From: Hydrogenophaga sp. IBVHS1
GTDB lineage: Bacteria; Pseudomonadota; Gammaproteobacteria; Burkholderiales; Burkholderiaceae_C
Assembly: GCF_002127265.1 (NCBI RefSeq)
Contig: NZ_NFUU01000003.1
Location: 248,001 to 312,000 of the forward strand
Direction: 5' to 3'
Length of the DNA: 64,000 bases
Positions within the stretch are counted from its first letter, which is position 1. Every line of letters begins with the position of its first letter. The position numbers and the translations under genes were made by a program. Below are positions 46,043-56,233 of this stretch, in pieces. The notes under the pieces are model-generated. The model did not search any database. It was given only the letters and a program-made list of their open reading frames with translations, and was not told where the DNA came from.

Positions 46043-46582
46043 ATGCAAAGACGTCTGCTGCTGGCTGCCGGCATCGCCTCCGTCGCCACCCTCTCAGGCT
46101 GCGCCGGGCCACAGGTGTCGCAATACGCCAGCGAGAAGCCACTGCTCGATCTGCGCACCTACTTCAATGGCACGCTCGATGCCTACGGCGTCTTCACCGA
46201 CCGCTCCGGCGCGGTGGTGAAGCGCTTCACGGTGGTGATGCGTTGCAGCTGGAACGGAGACGACGGTGTGCTCGACGAAGACTTCACCTACTCGGACGGC
46301 ACCACCCAGAAGCGCATCTGGCGCATGAAACACCTGGGCAATGGGCAATTCACCGGCACCGCCGACGACGTGGTGGGTGTGGCGCGCGGCGAGCAGCGCG
46401 GCAACGCCTTTCGCTGGGGCTACACCTTGCTGCTGCCGGTCGACGGAAAGACCTACGAGGTGCAATTCGACGACTGGATGTACCTGATGAATGAACGCGT
46501 GATGCTGAACAAGGCCGAGATGAGCAAGTTCGGATTCAAGCTGGGCGAGGTCACTCTGTCCTTTGTGAAGCGCGCGCCATGA
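46043..46582 (+). CDS. DUF3833 family lipoprotein
   Basis: A 179-residue protein with a lipoprotein signal (MQRRLLLAAGIASVATLSGC, lipobox LSGC with Cys20) and the DUF3833 pattern: LLDLRTYFNGTLDAYGVFTDRSG, then FVKRFTV-like strands and DDWMYLMNERVMLNKAEMSKFG near the end. The family is lipocalin-like in style and probably binds or carries a lipid between membranes. It is a constant member of LitR/singlet-oxygen clusters. The stop overlaps the SDR start (ATGA at 46579). Confidence 0.87.
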   Translation: MQRRLLLAAGIASVATLSGCAGPQVSQYASEKPLLDLRTYFNGTLDAYGVFTDRSGAVVKRFTVVMRCSWNGDDGVLDEDFTYSDGTTQKRIWRMKHLGNGQFTGTADDVVGVARGEQRGNAFRWGYTLLLPVDGKTYEVQFDDWMYLMNERVMLNKAEMSKFGFKLGEVTLSFVKRAP

Positions 46583-47358
46583 ACCCACCCATCCGAGACT
46601 GGCGCGGCCTGCGCGTGTGGCTGGTCGGTGCCTCCAGCGGCATCGGCGAGGCGACCGCTTCGGCCCTGCACGCGCGCGGTGCGCAGGTGCTGGTGTCGGC
46701 GCGCCAGGCCGGCGCGCTGCAGGCCTTTGTGGCCGCGCACCCGCCGCGCGAAGGCGCGCTCGCACAAGCCTGGCCGCTGGACGTGACCGACGCCCAGGCC
46801 GTCGCGCAGACCGCGAGCGAGATCCTCGCGCAGGGCCCGCTCGACATGGTGGTGTACTGCGCCGGCCACTACCGGGAAATGCGCGCCAGCGCCATGGACA
46901 TGGCCGACCTGCGGCGCCACCTCGACATCAACTACGTTGGCGCGCTGAACGTGTTGCACGCGGTGCTGCCGGCGCTGATCGCACGCGGCGAGGGCCACAT
47001 CAGTCTCATCAGCAGCGTGGCAGGTTTTCGCGGGCTGCCCAAGAGCCTGGCCTACGGACCGACGAAGGCGGCACTCACGAACCTGGCGGAAACGCTCTAC
47101 CTCGACCTGCACCCCGTCGGACTGGGCGTGAGCGTGGTGCACCCCGGCTTTGTGCAGACGCCCCTCACCGCGCAGAACCAGTTCACCATGCCCGCGCTCA
47201 TCACACCCGAACAGGCGGCACTGGCCATGATCACGGACTGGGGACGGGGCGCGTTCGACATCCACTACCCCAAGCGCTTCACGCGCTGGATGAAGCTGCT
47301 GCGCCTGCTGCCCTACCGAGCCTATTTCCCGGCGGTTCGGCGCTTCACCGGGCTGTGA
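46579..47358 (+). CDS. Short-chain dehydrogenase/reductase
   Basis: A 259-residue classical SDR with the nucleotide-binding motif VGASSGIGEAT (about 13-23), NNAG-equivalent VYCAGHYREM, catalytic Ser in LISSVAG and the YxxxK motif in YGPTKAAL. A C-terminal hydrophobic/basic tail (FTRWMKLLRLLPYRAYF) suggests membrane association, as in 3-ketoacyl or retinol-type SDRs. It ends the seven-gene operon; the next gene converges 3 bases later. It probably reduces or oxidises an intermediate of the lipid modification, but the substrate is unknown. Confidence 0.9.
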   Translation: MNPPIRDWRGLRVWLVGASSGIGEATASALHARGAQVLVSARQAGALQAFVAAHPPREGALAQAWPLDVTDAQAVAQTASEILAQGPLDMVVYCAGHYREMRASAMDMADLRRHLDINYVGALNVLHAVLPALIARGEGHISLISSVAGFRGLPKSLAYGPTKAALTNLAETLYLDLHPVGLGVSVVHPGFVQTPLTAQNQFTMPALITPEQAALAMITDWGRGAFDIHYPKRFTRWMKLLRLLPYRAYFPAVRRFTGL

Positions 47359-47361
47359 AAC

Positions 47362-47976
47362 TCAGTTGGGCTTGCTGTCGATGAAGCTCTGGCGCTGATT
47401 GAGTTTGTCGGCCAGGCGCGCCAGGTTCGGGTACGTGGCGCGCCAGTCGATCACCGGGAAGCGGAAGTCCAGGTAACCCAGCGCGCAACCCACGGCCACA
47501 TCGGACAGGCTGAAGTGAATGCCGGAGCAGAAGGGCTTTTCGCCCAGGCCCTGGCTCATGGACTTGAGGCTGGCTTCGATCTTGCCGAGCTGGCGGTCGG
47601 TCCAGGCCTGGCTTCGCTGTGCGTCGGTGCGCCCCGGCCATGTGGTCTCCAGGCGCGCGAGCACGGCGGCGTCGAGCAAGCCATCGGCCAGGGCTTCCCA
47701 GGTCTTGACCTCGGCGCGTTCGCGGCCTTGCGTGGGAATGAGCTTGCCCACGGGCGAGAGCGTGTCGAGGTATTCGACGATCACGCGCGAATCAAACACG
47801 GCTTCGCCACCTTCCATCACCAGGCAAGGCACCTTGCCCAGCGGGTTGGAGGTGCCGATCTGGGTGTCGGCCGACCACACGTCTTCCAGAATGAAGTGGT
47901 AATCCAGCTTCTTCTCGGCCATGACGACGCGCACTTTGCGCACGTAGGGGCTGGCGATGGCACCAATGAGTTTCAT
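47362..47976 (-). CDS. Glutathione S-transferase family protein
   Basis: A 204-residue GST. The N-terminal thioredoxin-like domain starts MKLIGAIASPYVRKVRV, with the active-site Ser in SPYVRKV, the glutathione-binding NPLGKVPCLV with cis-Pro, and FDSRVIVEYLD. The helical C-terminal domain carries the GST N-capping motif in HFSLSDVAVGCALGYLDFR. It is closest to the YibF-type group. The start at 47976 is preferred because the upstream in-frame codons overlap the purB promoter region. It converges with the SDR operon and is divergent from purB. The precise electrophile or disulfide substrate is unknown. Confidence 0.9.
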   Translation of the reverse strand: MKLIGAIASPYVRKVRVVMAEKKLDYHFILEDVWSADTQIGTSNPLGKVPCLVMEGGEAVFDSRVIVEYLDTLSPVGKLIPTQGRERAEVKTWEALADGLLDAAVLARLETTWPGRTDAQRSQAWTDRQLGKIEASLKSMSQGLGEKPFCSGIHFSLSDVAVGCALGYLDFRFPVIDWRATYPNLARLADKLNQRQSFIDSKPN

Positions 47977-48018
47977 GAGGAGTGGGGAAGTCGGTTGGAC
48001 GCGGGAAGGCAATTCTAG

Positions 48019-49509
<1,491 letters not shown>

Positions 49510-49521
49510 AGGCCCGGTGCC

Positions 49522-50397
49522 TCAGGCAGGAGGACGCAACCGGTTGCGGATCCTGAAGAACAGACGTGCCAGCTTCGGCGGCAGCCAGTCGCGCAGGTGC
49601 TCATCCGTGCGGAATCGCCTCGCTTCGGCGTGCACCTCCGCCGAATCGTTGGGCCGCGCGTAGTACATGGTGCTGTGGCTCGGCACCTCTTTGTAGATGT
49701 TTCGCGAACTGGTGTAGTAGTAGAGCGCAATCGAACGCCGTTTGATGTGGTCCGGCGTCTTCAGGGGATCGGGATGACCGTGGTAGCTGTCTGCGTCGGT
49801 GCTGAACACCACGCAACGGTTCAGAAGCGGGAACACCCTGGAGTGGCACGTCGTCATCTTGCGGTCCCACAGCTCCAGCGCCCCGCCCCACTCTTCGTTC
49901 CAGTCCGGGTTCAGGTAGATCAGGAGATTGAGGCGCCGCTCCAGGTGCAGGGTCTCGTTGATGCGGAAGTCGGCGTGAACACCGAGCAGTCCCCCGGTGC
50001 TGATTTCGTGGAACCCGCCGCCCTCGAAATACGGATCGGGAATCAGGCCTTCAATACCGGTGAGGCCCTGCAGGAATTGCAGCACGGGCTTGGAGTTCAG
50101 AAACGCGAACAGTGCCTGCGCGTCCTTGCTGCAGTCGTACGGCAGGATTTGCCGCTTGTGGTGTCCGCCGTAGTTGATGTCGAACACCCGATCCGACTTC
50201 AAGGGTTCAGCCGGAAAGTTGTCGAGCGCCTGCTGCAGCACTGGCTGCGGAAGAATGCCGTCCAGCACGATGTGAGGAAAGGGTTCGGCCGACCGGTATT
50301 CCTGCGCCAGCATCTCGCCCGTGGCGCGGGCCTCGACGGGATCCATGCTCAAAGCGCCGTCCTGGCTGACCGGCAAGGTGAGTTCGAAGAGGTTCAT
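49522..50397 (-). CDS. 2-oxoglutarate-Fe(II) oxygenase, prolyl-4-hydroxylase-like
   Basis: A 291-residue soluble enzyme with the iron triad His-x-Asp...His: HAD in GGLLGVHADFRIN (about residues 139-141) and the distal His in SYHGHPDPL, followed by the 2-oxoglutarate-binding Arg in KRRSIALYYYT. The double-stranded beta-helix flanks (LNLLIYLNPDWNEEWGGALELWD) are typical of the 2OG-Fe(II) oxygenase superfamily, which hydroxylates proteins or small molecules. The ATG at 50397 (MNLFEL) was chosen because upstream in-frame codons look non-coding. The substrate is unknown. Related genes often occur near surface-polysaccharide or glycosylation loci, but no such neighbour adjoins it here. Confidence 0.85.
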   Translation of the reverse strand: MNLFELTLPVSQDGALSMDPVEARATGEMLAQEYRSAEPFPHIVLDGILPQPVLQQALDNFPAEPLKSDRVFDINYGGHHKRQILPYDCSKDAQALFAFLNSKPVLQFLQGLTGIEGLIPDPYFEGGGFHEISTGGLLGVHADFRINETLHLERRLNLLIYLNPDWNEEWGGALELWDRKMTTCHSRVFPLLNRCVVFSTDADSYHGHPDPLKTPDHIKRRSIALYYYTSSRNIYKEVPSHSTMYYARPNDSAEVHAEARRFRTDEHLRDWLPPKLARLFFRIRNRLRPPA

Positions 50398-50553
50398 GGA
50401 GCAACATTCCCTTACAAGAGGGTCGGATGATATCGAACCCAACGCGCAGGCACCCCCTGCCTGCTGAGGCTTTCTGTGCAATGTGATACGAAAGTGGCCA
50501 GTGAGTCGGTCGGCATGCCCTGTCAGCCGCGCGCCCGATCCGCACCAACCGGC

Positions 50554-50970
50554 TCAACCGCCCGGGGTTTCCAGCGCTCGCTCGGCGTAACGGTTGAAGC
50601 GCCACGCATCGTCTTCGATCGTGATGCGGCGCCAGCTTCCCCGCTTCTCGGCCGGCGTCATTTCGGTCCAGCGCTGCACCTCGTCGAACGTTCGGCCACA
50701 TCCCTTGCAGACCGCGTCGCCCTGGCTGGTGGAGCAGATGGCGATGCAGGGCGTGTCGGGGGTGGTTTCATACCAGGCCAGCCAGGCCGCGCGGGCTGCA
50801 GCAGGCAAGGTGGCTTCGTCGGCCTCGGTCTCGTGGAAATACACCAGAAGGGCATACACCTCGGCCAGCGCACGCAGCTCCTTGCACAAAGACACGCCAT
50901 CCGGCGAGGGTGAGCGCTCACGCCAGTGGTTGATGGCGGCTTCAATGTCGGTGATGTGGATGCCGGGCAT
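50554..50970 (-). CDS. DUF3717-DUF1289 fusion protein
   Basis: A 138-residue protein joining two small domains. Residues about 3-60 (IHITDIEAAINHWRERSPS...LCKELRALAEVYALLVY) match DUF3717, a helical Burkholderiales domain. Residues about 80-115 contain DTPCIAICSTSQGDAVCKGCGRTFDEV, the four-cysteine pattern of DUF1289, which may bind metal. Both have unknown function. The start at 50970 puts the ITDIEAAIN motif at the N-terminus as expected. It is divergent from the riboswitch-controlled gene and 156 bases upstream of the oxygenase gene on the same strand. Confidence 0.85.
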   Translation of the reverse strand: MPGIHITDIEAAINHWRERSPSPDGVSLCKELRALAEVYALLVYFHETEADEATLPAAARAAWLAWYETTPDTPCIAICSTSQGDAVCKGCGRTFDEVQRWTEMTPAEKRGSWRRITIEDDAWRFNRYAERALETPGG

Positions 50971-51053
50971 GGGGTGTGGATCATAGCCAGTCGCGCTCCG
51001 GGCCTGTGGGAACTGCTTACCCAAAGCCCCGGCCTTCGGCAGGCGTGGGCCGC

Positions 51054-51059
51054 TACAAT
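51054..51059 (+). promoter_or_regulatory. Candidate -10 box for the riboswitch-terC transcript
   Basis: TACAAT lies about 9-10 bases before the first conserved riboswitch positions, the right place for a -10 element. The -35 region is poor. Confidence 0.4.
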
Positions 51060-51065
51060 CGCGGG

Positions 51066-51212
51066 TCTCGAAGGGGAGTAGCTCTCCGTTGCGGATCAGA
51101 AGGGCCTTTTGGCCCCACCCGATCCGGACCATCGGGTTGTCGTCAACACGAAGCGCTTGCTTCCGGCGGCCCGGGCCAGGCGAACTCCAACGCCAGGCGA
51201 GCAAGACCTTTG
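51066..51212 (+). ncRNA. yybP-ykoY manganese riboswitch
   Basis: The leader carries the hallmark elements of this class: AAGGGGAGTAGC at 51071-51082, a central hairpin region with GTCGTCAACACGAAG, and the closing GCGAGCAAGACCTTT near 51198-51212. Manganese binding usually turns on expression of Mn exporters of the MntP, YybP (P-type) or TerC families. The gene that follows encodes a TerC-family membrane protein, which agrees. The remaining leader up to the start at 51328 probably holds the switching structure that frees or hides the ribosome binding site. Confidence 0.85.
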
Positions 51213-51327
51213 ATGGGCTCCCCACGGCCGATCAAGGCATGTCCGTCCCCCTTCGCCAGCGCTGCAGCGCTGTCGCGGGTGGGTGGTGCAGTGCCTTGCG
51301 GTTACCGCTTGCAACAACGAGGAATTT

Positions 51328-52080
51328 ATGGATTTCCTGACATCGCCCGCGTTCTGGGTCGCGCTCGGACAGATCATCATCATCGACATCCTGCTCGGCG
51401 GCGACAACGCGGTGGTGATCGCGCTGGCCTGCCGCAAGCTGCCGCCGGCTCAGCGCACCAAAGGCATCATTTACGGCACTGCGGGTGCCATCGTGCTGCG
51501 GGTGATCCTGATTGCCTTCGCCATGACGCTGTTGACCGTGCCCTTCATCAAGCTGGTCGGCGCCATCCTGCTGGTGTGGATCGGTGTGAAGTTGCTGGCC
51601 CCCGATGAAGATGGACACGCGAATGTACAAGGCAGCGACAAGCTGCTGGCCGCCATCAAGACCATCATCGTGGCCGACCTCGTGATGAGCGTGGACAACG
51701 TGATCGCCATCGCGGGCGCTGCTCAGAATGCCGGCGAGCACTCGTTCCTGCTGGTGGTGCTGGGCCTGCTGATCTCCATCCCGATCATCGTCTGGGGCAG
51801 CACCATCGTCATCAAGCTCATGGCGCGCTTCCCCATGATCATCACGCTGGGCGGCATGCTGCTGGGCTGGATCGCCGGCGGCATGCTGGTCACCGACCCG
51901 GCGTTCGTGAACCCCGACAAGTGGCTCTGGATGCCCAAACTGGGCACCCTCGACGAGAAGGGCATGGCCGATATTTCTGCCACGCTGTACTGGACCGCGC
52001 ACGTCGTTGGCGCGCTGCTGGTGCTGGCTCTGGGCAAGTGGGTCGCCTCGCGCCGCCCGCCGGTCACCCACGAAGTCTGA
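51328..52080 (+). CDS. TerC-family membrane protein (YjbE/YkoY type), probable manganese exporter
   Basis: A 250-residue polytopic protein with about seven hydrophobic helices. The TerC signature acidic motifs in the membrane are visible: IDILLGGDNAVVIALACRKL (about 19-38) and VMSVDNVIAIAGAA (about 122-135). The paired Gly-Asp-Asn/Val-Asp-Asn sites are the likely metal path. With a yybP-ykoY riboswitch in its leader, the likely job is to export manganese or to load exported enzymes with it when the metal is abundant. ATG 51328 follows a GAGGAA sequence. Confidence 0.9.
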   Translation: MDFLTSPAFWVALGQIIIIDILLGGDNAVVIALACRKLPPAQRTKGIIYGTAGAIVLRVILIAFAMTLLTVPFIKLVGAILLVWIGVKLLAPDEDGHANVQGSDKLLAAIKTIIVADLVMSVDNVIAIAGAAQNAGEHSFLLVVLGLLISIPIIVWGSTIVIKLMARFPMIITLGGMLLGWIAGGMLVTDPAFVNPDKWLWMPKLGTLDEKGMADISATLYWTAHVVGALLVLALGKWVASRRPPVTHEV

Positions 52081-52093
52081 AGTCGAGCACGGC

Positions 52094-52444
52094 ATGAAAC
52101 TGATCCTGACCTGGCTGCTCGCCGCCTGTGCCTTGCTGGTGGTGGCCTACCTCTACCCGGGGGTGCAGGTGCAGAGCTTCACCTCGGCCCTGATCGCGGC
52201 GGCGGTCATTGGCCTGTTCAACGCCGTGCTGCGTCCCATCCTGGTGATCCTCACCTTGCCGGTGACGCTCATCACGCTGGGCCTGTTCCTGTTCGTGATC
52301 AACGCTTTGCTGTTCTGGGCCGCGGCGAGCGTGCTGGACGGCTTCCAGGTCAGTGGCTTTGTGGCCGCGCTGCTGGGCTCGCTGATCTACTCGGTGCTCA
52401 TGCTCGTGGTGAACACCGCCCTGCGTTCAGTCCTCGCGCGTTGA
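52094..52444 (+). CDS. Phage-holin-4/YvlD-type small membrane protein
   Basis: A 116-residue protein made almost entirely of four hydrophobic helices, with the family core FNAVLRPILVILTLPVTLITLGLFLFVINALLFWAAASVLDGFQV. Despite the family name (mycobacterial 4 TMS phage holin), chromosomal copies are not phage genes and their function is unknown. It starts 13 bases after the terC stop and is probably in the same manganese-responsive transcript. Its last 18 bases overlap the end of bepA on the other strand. Confidence 0.82.
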   Translation: MKLILTWLLAACALLVVAYLYPGVQVQSFTSALIAAAVIGLFNAVLRPILVILTLPVTLITLGLFLFVINALLFWAAASVLDGFQVSGFVAALLGSLIYSVLMLVVNTALRSVLAR

Positions 52445-54109
52445 TTCGCGCAACAACACTTCCACTTCACGCCGCCGCGCGTCCACGATCGCCAGCTCCA
52501 TGCCGTCGGTGCGCTGCGCGGCGGGCAGTCCCTGCGCGGCCCTGAGGCGTTCGGCCGCGCCGCTGTAGTCGAGCTGCGCCGCATGCGCCTCGGCATCGGC
52601 GCGGATGGCGCGCAGCGTCTGCCCCTGCGCCGCGTGCGCACGGGACAAGGTCTGCCACGCCATCGCGTCGCGCGGATGCAATGCCACCCAGGCCTGCAGA
52701 CGCGCCACGGCACGCTCGGGCTGCCCGGTGGCAATGGCGGCCTGCGCGCCGTAGATGGCGCTCGCGCGTGTGGTGCCGGCCAGCGCCTGATCGCGCAACT
52801 CGGCCAGCAGGCTGGCCTGATCCGCTGCGGGGGACGCGCCCGCAGCGGAACCCGGTTTCGGCGCCAGCAACAGCTCCAGCAACAGCGCGTCCACCGTGGG
52901 GCGCGCCTCCGCGGGCACGGACGTGCGCAGGCGCTGGGCCAGGTTGAGCGCCTGCTCGCGCTGGCCCAGTCGGTGCGCCGAGAGCGCGGCTGCGTAGCGC
53001 TCCCCGGGTGTGGCGCCAGAAGCATGGCCCTGCGTCAACCAGGCCCTCATGCGGTCGGGTCCGTTTTCTGCCAGCACCCTCGCTCGCGAGGCCATCAGGC
53101 TGTGCAACACCGTACCGGATGACAGTGCCATCGGCGCGCCGCCCGCTGCCGCTGAGCCCGGTTTTGGCAGGTCCAGCCGCAGCGCACCGCCTGCGGGGGC
53201 GCTGGCCGCAGGTGCCTGCCCGGGAGCCCCCGCAGCGGCGGGCGCCACGGGACCAGCCGGCAGGCGCGCGCGCATGTCGGCGATGCGTTCACCGGTCAAG
53301 GGGTGGCTGCGCAGGTACGGGAAAGAGCCGTCGTCGTTGTGGCGCGAGGCCTGCTGGAGGCGATCGAACATGGTGACGAATCCGTACCCATCGAAGCCGG
53401 CGCCAGTGAGCACGCCATAACCTACACGATCGGCCTCGCGCTCCATGTCGCGCGAGAAATTGAGTTGCGACTGCGCGGCTGCTGCGGTGCCGCCCGCGAT
53501 GGCCGCACCGGCCGCCTGAGAGTTGGAGCCGGCGGCCAGCGCCGCCAGAATCATGGCGCCCACCATCCAGGGCGCCATGCGTTCGTCTCGCGACACCATG
53601 CGGGCGATGTGCCGCTGCGAGACATGGCTGAGCTCGTGCGCCAGCACCGAGGCCAGCTCTTCCGGCCGTTCGGTCACGGCCACCAGCCCCAGGTGCACGC
53701 CGAGGTAACCACCGGGCAATGCAAAGGCGTTCACCCGCCGATCGCGCGAGATCATCAGCTCCCAGGCAAGGCGTTCACTCAGTTCGGGTGGCACGTCGCC
53801 ACGATCGCGTGCAGCACCCAGCAAGGGTTGCCAGAGCGACTGGAGATAGTCGACCAGCACCGGGTCATCGAGGTAGTCAGGGTCGCGGTAAATGCCACGC
53901 GCGATGCGGTCGCCCATGCGGCGTTCGGCCGAAAGCGTCATGCCCTGACCATCGCCCAGGCTGGGCAGGCTGCTCACCGATAGTCGGTCAGCGCCCGACT
54001 GCGCAGCGACCGGCGGCAGCGCGCTCAGAAGAAGGGACAAGGCGAGCAGGCCCGGGCCGATCGTACGGCGCTGGCGCGGCAGCGCTCGAGACTTGGGAAT
54101 TGCAGGCAT
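52427..54109 (-). CDS. bepA: Periplasmic M48 metalloprotease with TPR domain (BepA-like)
   Basis: A 560-residue outer-membrane quality-control protease/chaperone. The start at 54109 gives a signal peptide (hydrophobic core LLALSLLLSALPPVAAQ, cleavage near residue 33). The zinc-site motif HELSH lies at 158-162, with the third ligand expected in the EREADRVGYGVL segment. The C-terminal third is Ala/Leu-rich and matches TPR repeats (ALNLAQRLRTSVPAEARP, AHPRDAMAWQTLSRAHAAQG) that in BepA contact the BAM complex and LptD. A Pro/Ala/Gly linker separates the two domains. A longer in-frame start at 54169 would place the signal peptide too far inside. Divergent from moaC. Confidence 0.9.
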   Translation of the reverse strand: MPAIPKSRALPRQRRTIGPGLLALSLLLSALPPVAAQSGADRLSVSSLPSLGDGQGMTLSAERRMGDRIARGIYRDPDYLDDPVLVDYLQSLWQPLLGAARDRGDVPPELSERLAWELMISRDRRVNAFALPGGYLGVHLGLVAVTERPEELASVLAHELSHVSQRHIARMVSRDERMAPWMVGAMILAALAAGSNSQAAGAAIAGGTAAAAQSQLNFSRDMEREADRVGYGVLTGAGFDGYGFVTMFDRLQQASRHNDDGSFPYLRSHPLTGERIADMRARLPAGPVAPAAAGAPGQAPAASAPAGGALRLDLPKPGSAAAGGAPMALSSGTVLHSLMASRARVLAENGPDRMRAWLTQGHASGATPGERYAAALSAHRLGQREQALNLAQRLRTSVPAEARPTVDALLLELLLAPKPGSAAGASPAADQASLLAELRDQALAGTTRASAIYGAQAAIATGQPERAVARLQAWVALHPRDAMAWQTLSRAHAAQGQTLRAIRADAEAHAAQLDYSGAAERLRAAQGLPAAQRTDGMELAIVDARRREVEVLLRESTRED

Positions 54110-54167
54110 CCCCGTATGATGCCGCCAAGTCCGAACGGTTCTGTAAAGCACCCGAAACAAGTCCTCC

Positions 54168-54662
54168 ATGCCCGAAACAACTCCCCCAGGACCACTGACT
54201 CACTTCGACGCGCAGGGCCAGGCCCACATGGTCGACGTGGCCGCCAAAGCCCACACGCACCGGGTGGCCGTAGCCGTTGGCCAGATCACCATGCTGCCGG
54301 CCACGCTGGCACTCATTCAGAGCGGCACGGCGAAAAAGGGCGATGTGCTCGGCATTGCGCGCATCGCCGGCATCCAGGCCGCCAAGAAGACCAGCGATCT
54401 CATTCCCTTGTGCCATCCGATCGGCCTCACGCGTGTGGCGGTGGAGTTCGAGGTCGATGCCAGCACGCACAGCGTGCACTGCCGCGCCACCACCGAATGC
54501 ACCGGCCAGACCGGCGTAGAAATGGAAGCCCTCACCGCCACCAGCGTGGCCCTGCTCACCATCTACGACATGTGCAAGGCGGTGGACCGGGGGATGTTGA
54601 TTTCGGGGGTGAGGTTGCTGGAGAAGCGGGGCGGGAAGAGTGGGGATTTTGTGGCGGGTTGA
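54168..54662 (+). CDS. moaC: Cyclic pyranopterin monophosphate synthase
   Basis: Second step of molybdenum-cofactor synthesis, converting the MoaA product (3',8-cH2GTP) to cyclic pyranopterin monophosphate. The 164-residue length is standard. Motifs: HMVDVAAK near the N-terminus, the active-site [13 protein letters not shown] (about 74-86), [27 protein letters not shown], and a C-terminal GGKSGDF. It stands alone here; the next gene converges 19 bases later. Confidence 0.96.
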   Translation: MPETTPPGPLTHFDAQGQAHMVDVAAKAHTHRVAVAVGQITMLPATLALIQSGTAKKGDVLGIARIAGIQAAKKTSDLIPLCHPIGLTRVAVEFEVDASTHSVHCRATTECTGQTGVEMEALTATSVALLTIYDMCKAVDRGMLISGVRLLEKRGGKSGDFVAG

Positions 54663-54681
54663 GCCCCCGCTGTCCGCGCCT

Positions 54682-56205
54682 TCAGCGGTTGGCGGCCGCC
54701 GCCTTCTGGAGTTCGATCCACTCAGCGTACTGCTTGGGCCAAGCCGCCTTGTAGCGCGCAACATGCAGTTCGACCAGATCCGATCTGCCCAACAAAGCGG
54801 CCGATTCGATCACCCGACGGATGACTCTAGAGTCGGGTGCGACGTGCAGGGAGGCCAGCGATCCCTGGAGGATGAGTTCGGCGTTCTCCGGTTTCAACTC
54901 CATCGCCACGATCTGCGCGATGAGCACATGCGATTTGAACAACACCGTGTCGCGGGCCTTGTTGAATGTGTCTTCGCGGTAGCGCTCCATCCGCATGTGA
55001 TCTGGCAGGTACAACTGGCTGACTTTCACATAGTCCCAGGCCACGAAGGACAACATCGCCAGCAGCAGCCCCGAAACCATGACGCGACCGCGCACCGATG
55101 GACCCGCTTCAGCGCCAGCCGCACCCGCGCCCTGGTGCCACACTTGGTAGATCTGCCAGGCGGCGAGCAAGGCCATCAACTGGAACACACCAAACCAGAG
55201 CGGGTACTCCAGCAGGCTGTGGACGCCCAGAAGGACCAACACCCCCCAGCAAAGACGCTCCATCGGGTGGGTGGCGGCCCAGGGCTTGAGCTTGAAGAGG
55301 GCCCATGCAAACAGCAGCCCGAAGACCGCTGCCACGGGAATGCCCAGGGTGACAGCGAACTGCAATGGCAGGTTGTGCGCGTTCGAGAGCTTCTCGCAGA
55401 ACCTCTGGTCCCCAAAGTCGGTGATGTAGTGCGCGTACAGCAACTCGCCCGGTCCCCACCCAGTCCACGGCTTCATGGCGATGAGATCGACCATGTTGGC
55501 CCAGAGCAGTCGGCGGCTGTGACAGCCCACGTTCTCACCGAATCGCCCCAACAGGTTGCGATCGATGACGATTCCACGGGTCACCCACGCCAGCCAGGGC
55601 AAGCTGTTGGCCGCCAGGGTGTAGACAGCCCAACCCAGCACCAGAACGAGAAGCACACGGCGCCATTGGCGGGCGTGCCAGTAGAGCAACATGCAGGAGA
55701 TGGCCACCAGATGGACTATGCCGGTGCGGGAAGCGGTCGCAGCCAGCGCCACCAACAAGAGTCCCACCATCCAGACGGCATGCACGGTGGCGAGGCGGCG
55801 CTTGATCACCAGGCACCACACACACAGCAAGCCCACAGCCAGAAGCGAGGCCAGCATGTTGAGCTGGTGCACATTCGCCGTGACGTAGCCCGGGATGGTG
55901 GGGGCGACCCAGGGATAGAGACCATTTTCCAGGTCGAAGTACTGCATCAAGGCGAGGATCGAACTGCCCATTGCCGCGAGCAGCCAGCCCGAGGCGATCG
56001 CCAGTCCGGCCTGATCGCGTGTCGCAGGCAGGAAAACAATGAGCAAGGCGCCCATTGTCCACGCAAAAAGGTCGGGCCACATGGCAGATAGCGGGCCTAA
56101 TAGCAGGGGCCAAAACCAGGGCAGCGAAACGAGAACAGCGCACAAAACCACCAACGCATGCGCCGATGCCTTCGATGGGGGGAATTCAAGGGTGTGTGCG
56201 GTCAT
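54682..56205 (-). CDS. O-antigen-ligase-family glycosyltransferase, probable pilin O-oligosaccharyltransferase (PglL/TfpO type)
   Basis: A 507-residue membrane protein with about ten or more hydrophobic helices. The Wzy_C-type periplasmic loop region contains GWGPGELLYAHYITDFG and SNAHNLPLQFAVTLG, with the conserved His (NAHN) typical of WaaL/PglL enzymes, followed by HSLLEYPLWFG. The C-terminal 110 residues form a soluble helical tail (PENAELILQGSLASLHVAPDSRVIRRV), as in PglL. It lies downstream of tfpZ and pilA on the same strand, so transfer of a glycan to the pilin is the natural reading. A direct O-antigen ligase role is the alternative. Confidence 0.83.
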   Translation of the reverse strand: MTAHTLEFPPSKASAHALVVLCAVLVSLPWFWPLLLGPLSAMWPDLFAWTMGALLIVFLPATRDQAGLAIASGWLLAAMGSSILALMQYFDLENGLYPWVAPTIPGYVTANVHQLNMLASLLAVGLLCVWCLVIKRRLATVHAVWMVGLLLVALAATASRTGIVHLVAISCMLLYWHARQWRRVLLVLVLGWAVYTLAANSLPWLAWVTRGIVIDRNLLGRFGENVGCHSRRLLWANMVDLIAMKPWTGWGPGELLYAHYITDFGDQRFCEKLSNAHNLPLQFAVTLGIPVAAVFGLLFAWALFKLKPWAATHPMERLCWGVLVLLGVHSLLEYPLWFGVFQLMALLAAWQIYQVWHQGAGAAGAEAGPSVRGRVMVSGLLLAMLSFVAWDYVKVSQLYLPDHMRMERYREDTFNKARDTVLFKSHVLIAQIVAMELKPENAELILQGSLASLHVAPDSRVIRRVIESAALLGRSDLVELHVARYKAAWPKQYAEWIELQKAAAANR

Positions 56206-56233
56206 TCCGGAAAGGTCTTGTGCGGTGAAGTAC

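Noticed and set aside
52094..52444. Prophage origin for the holin-family gene
   Set aside because: No lysis, integrase or structural phage gene nearby. Chromosomal copies of this family are widespread and the gene sits in a manganese-response context.
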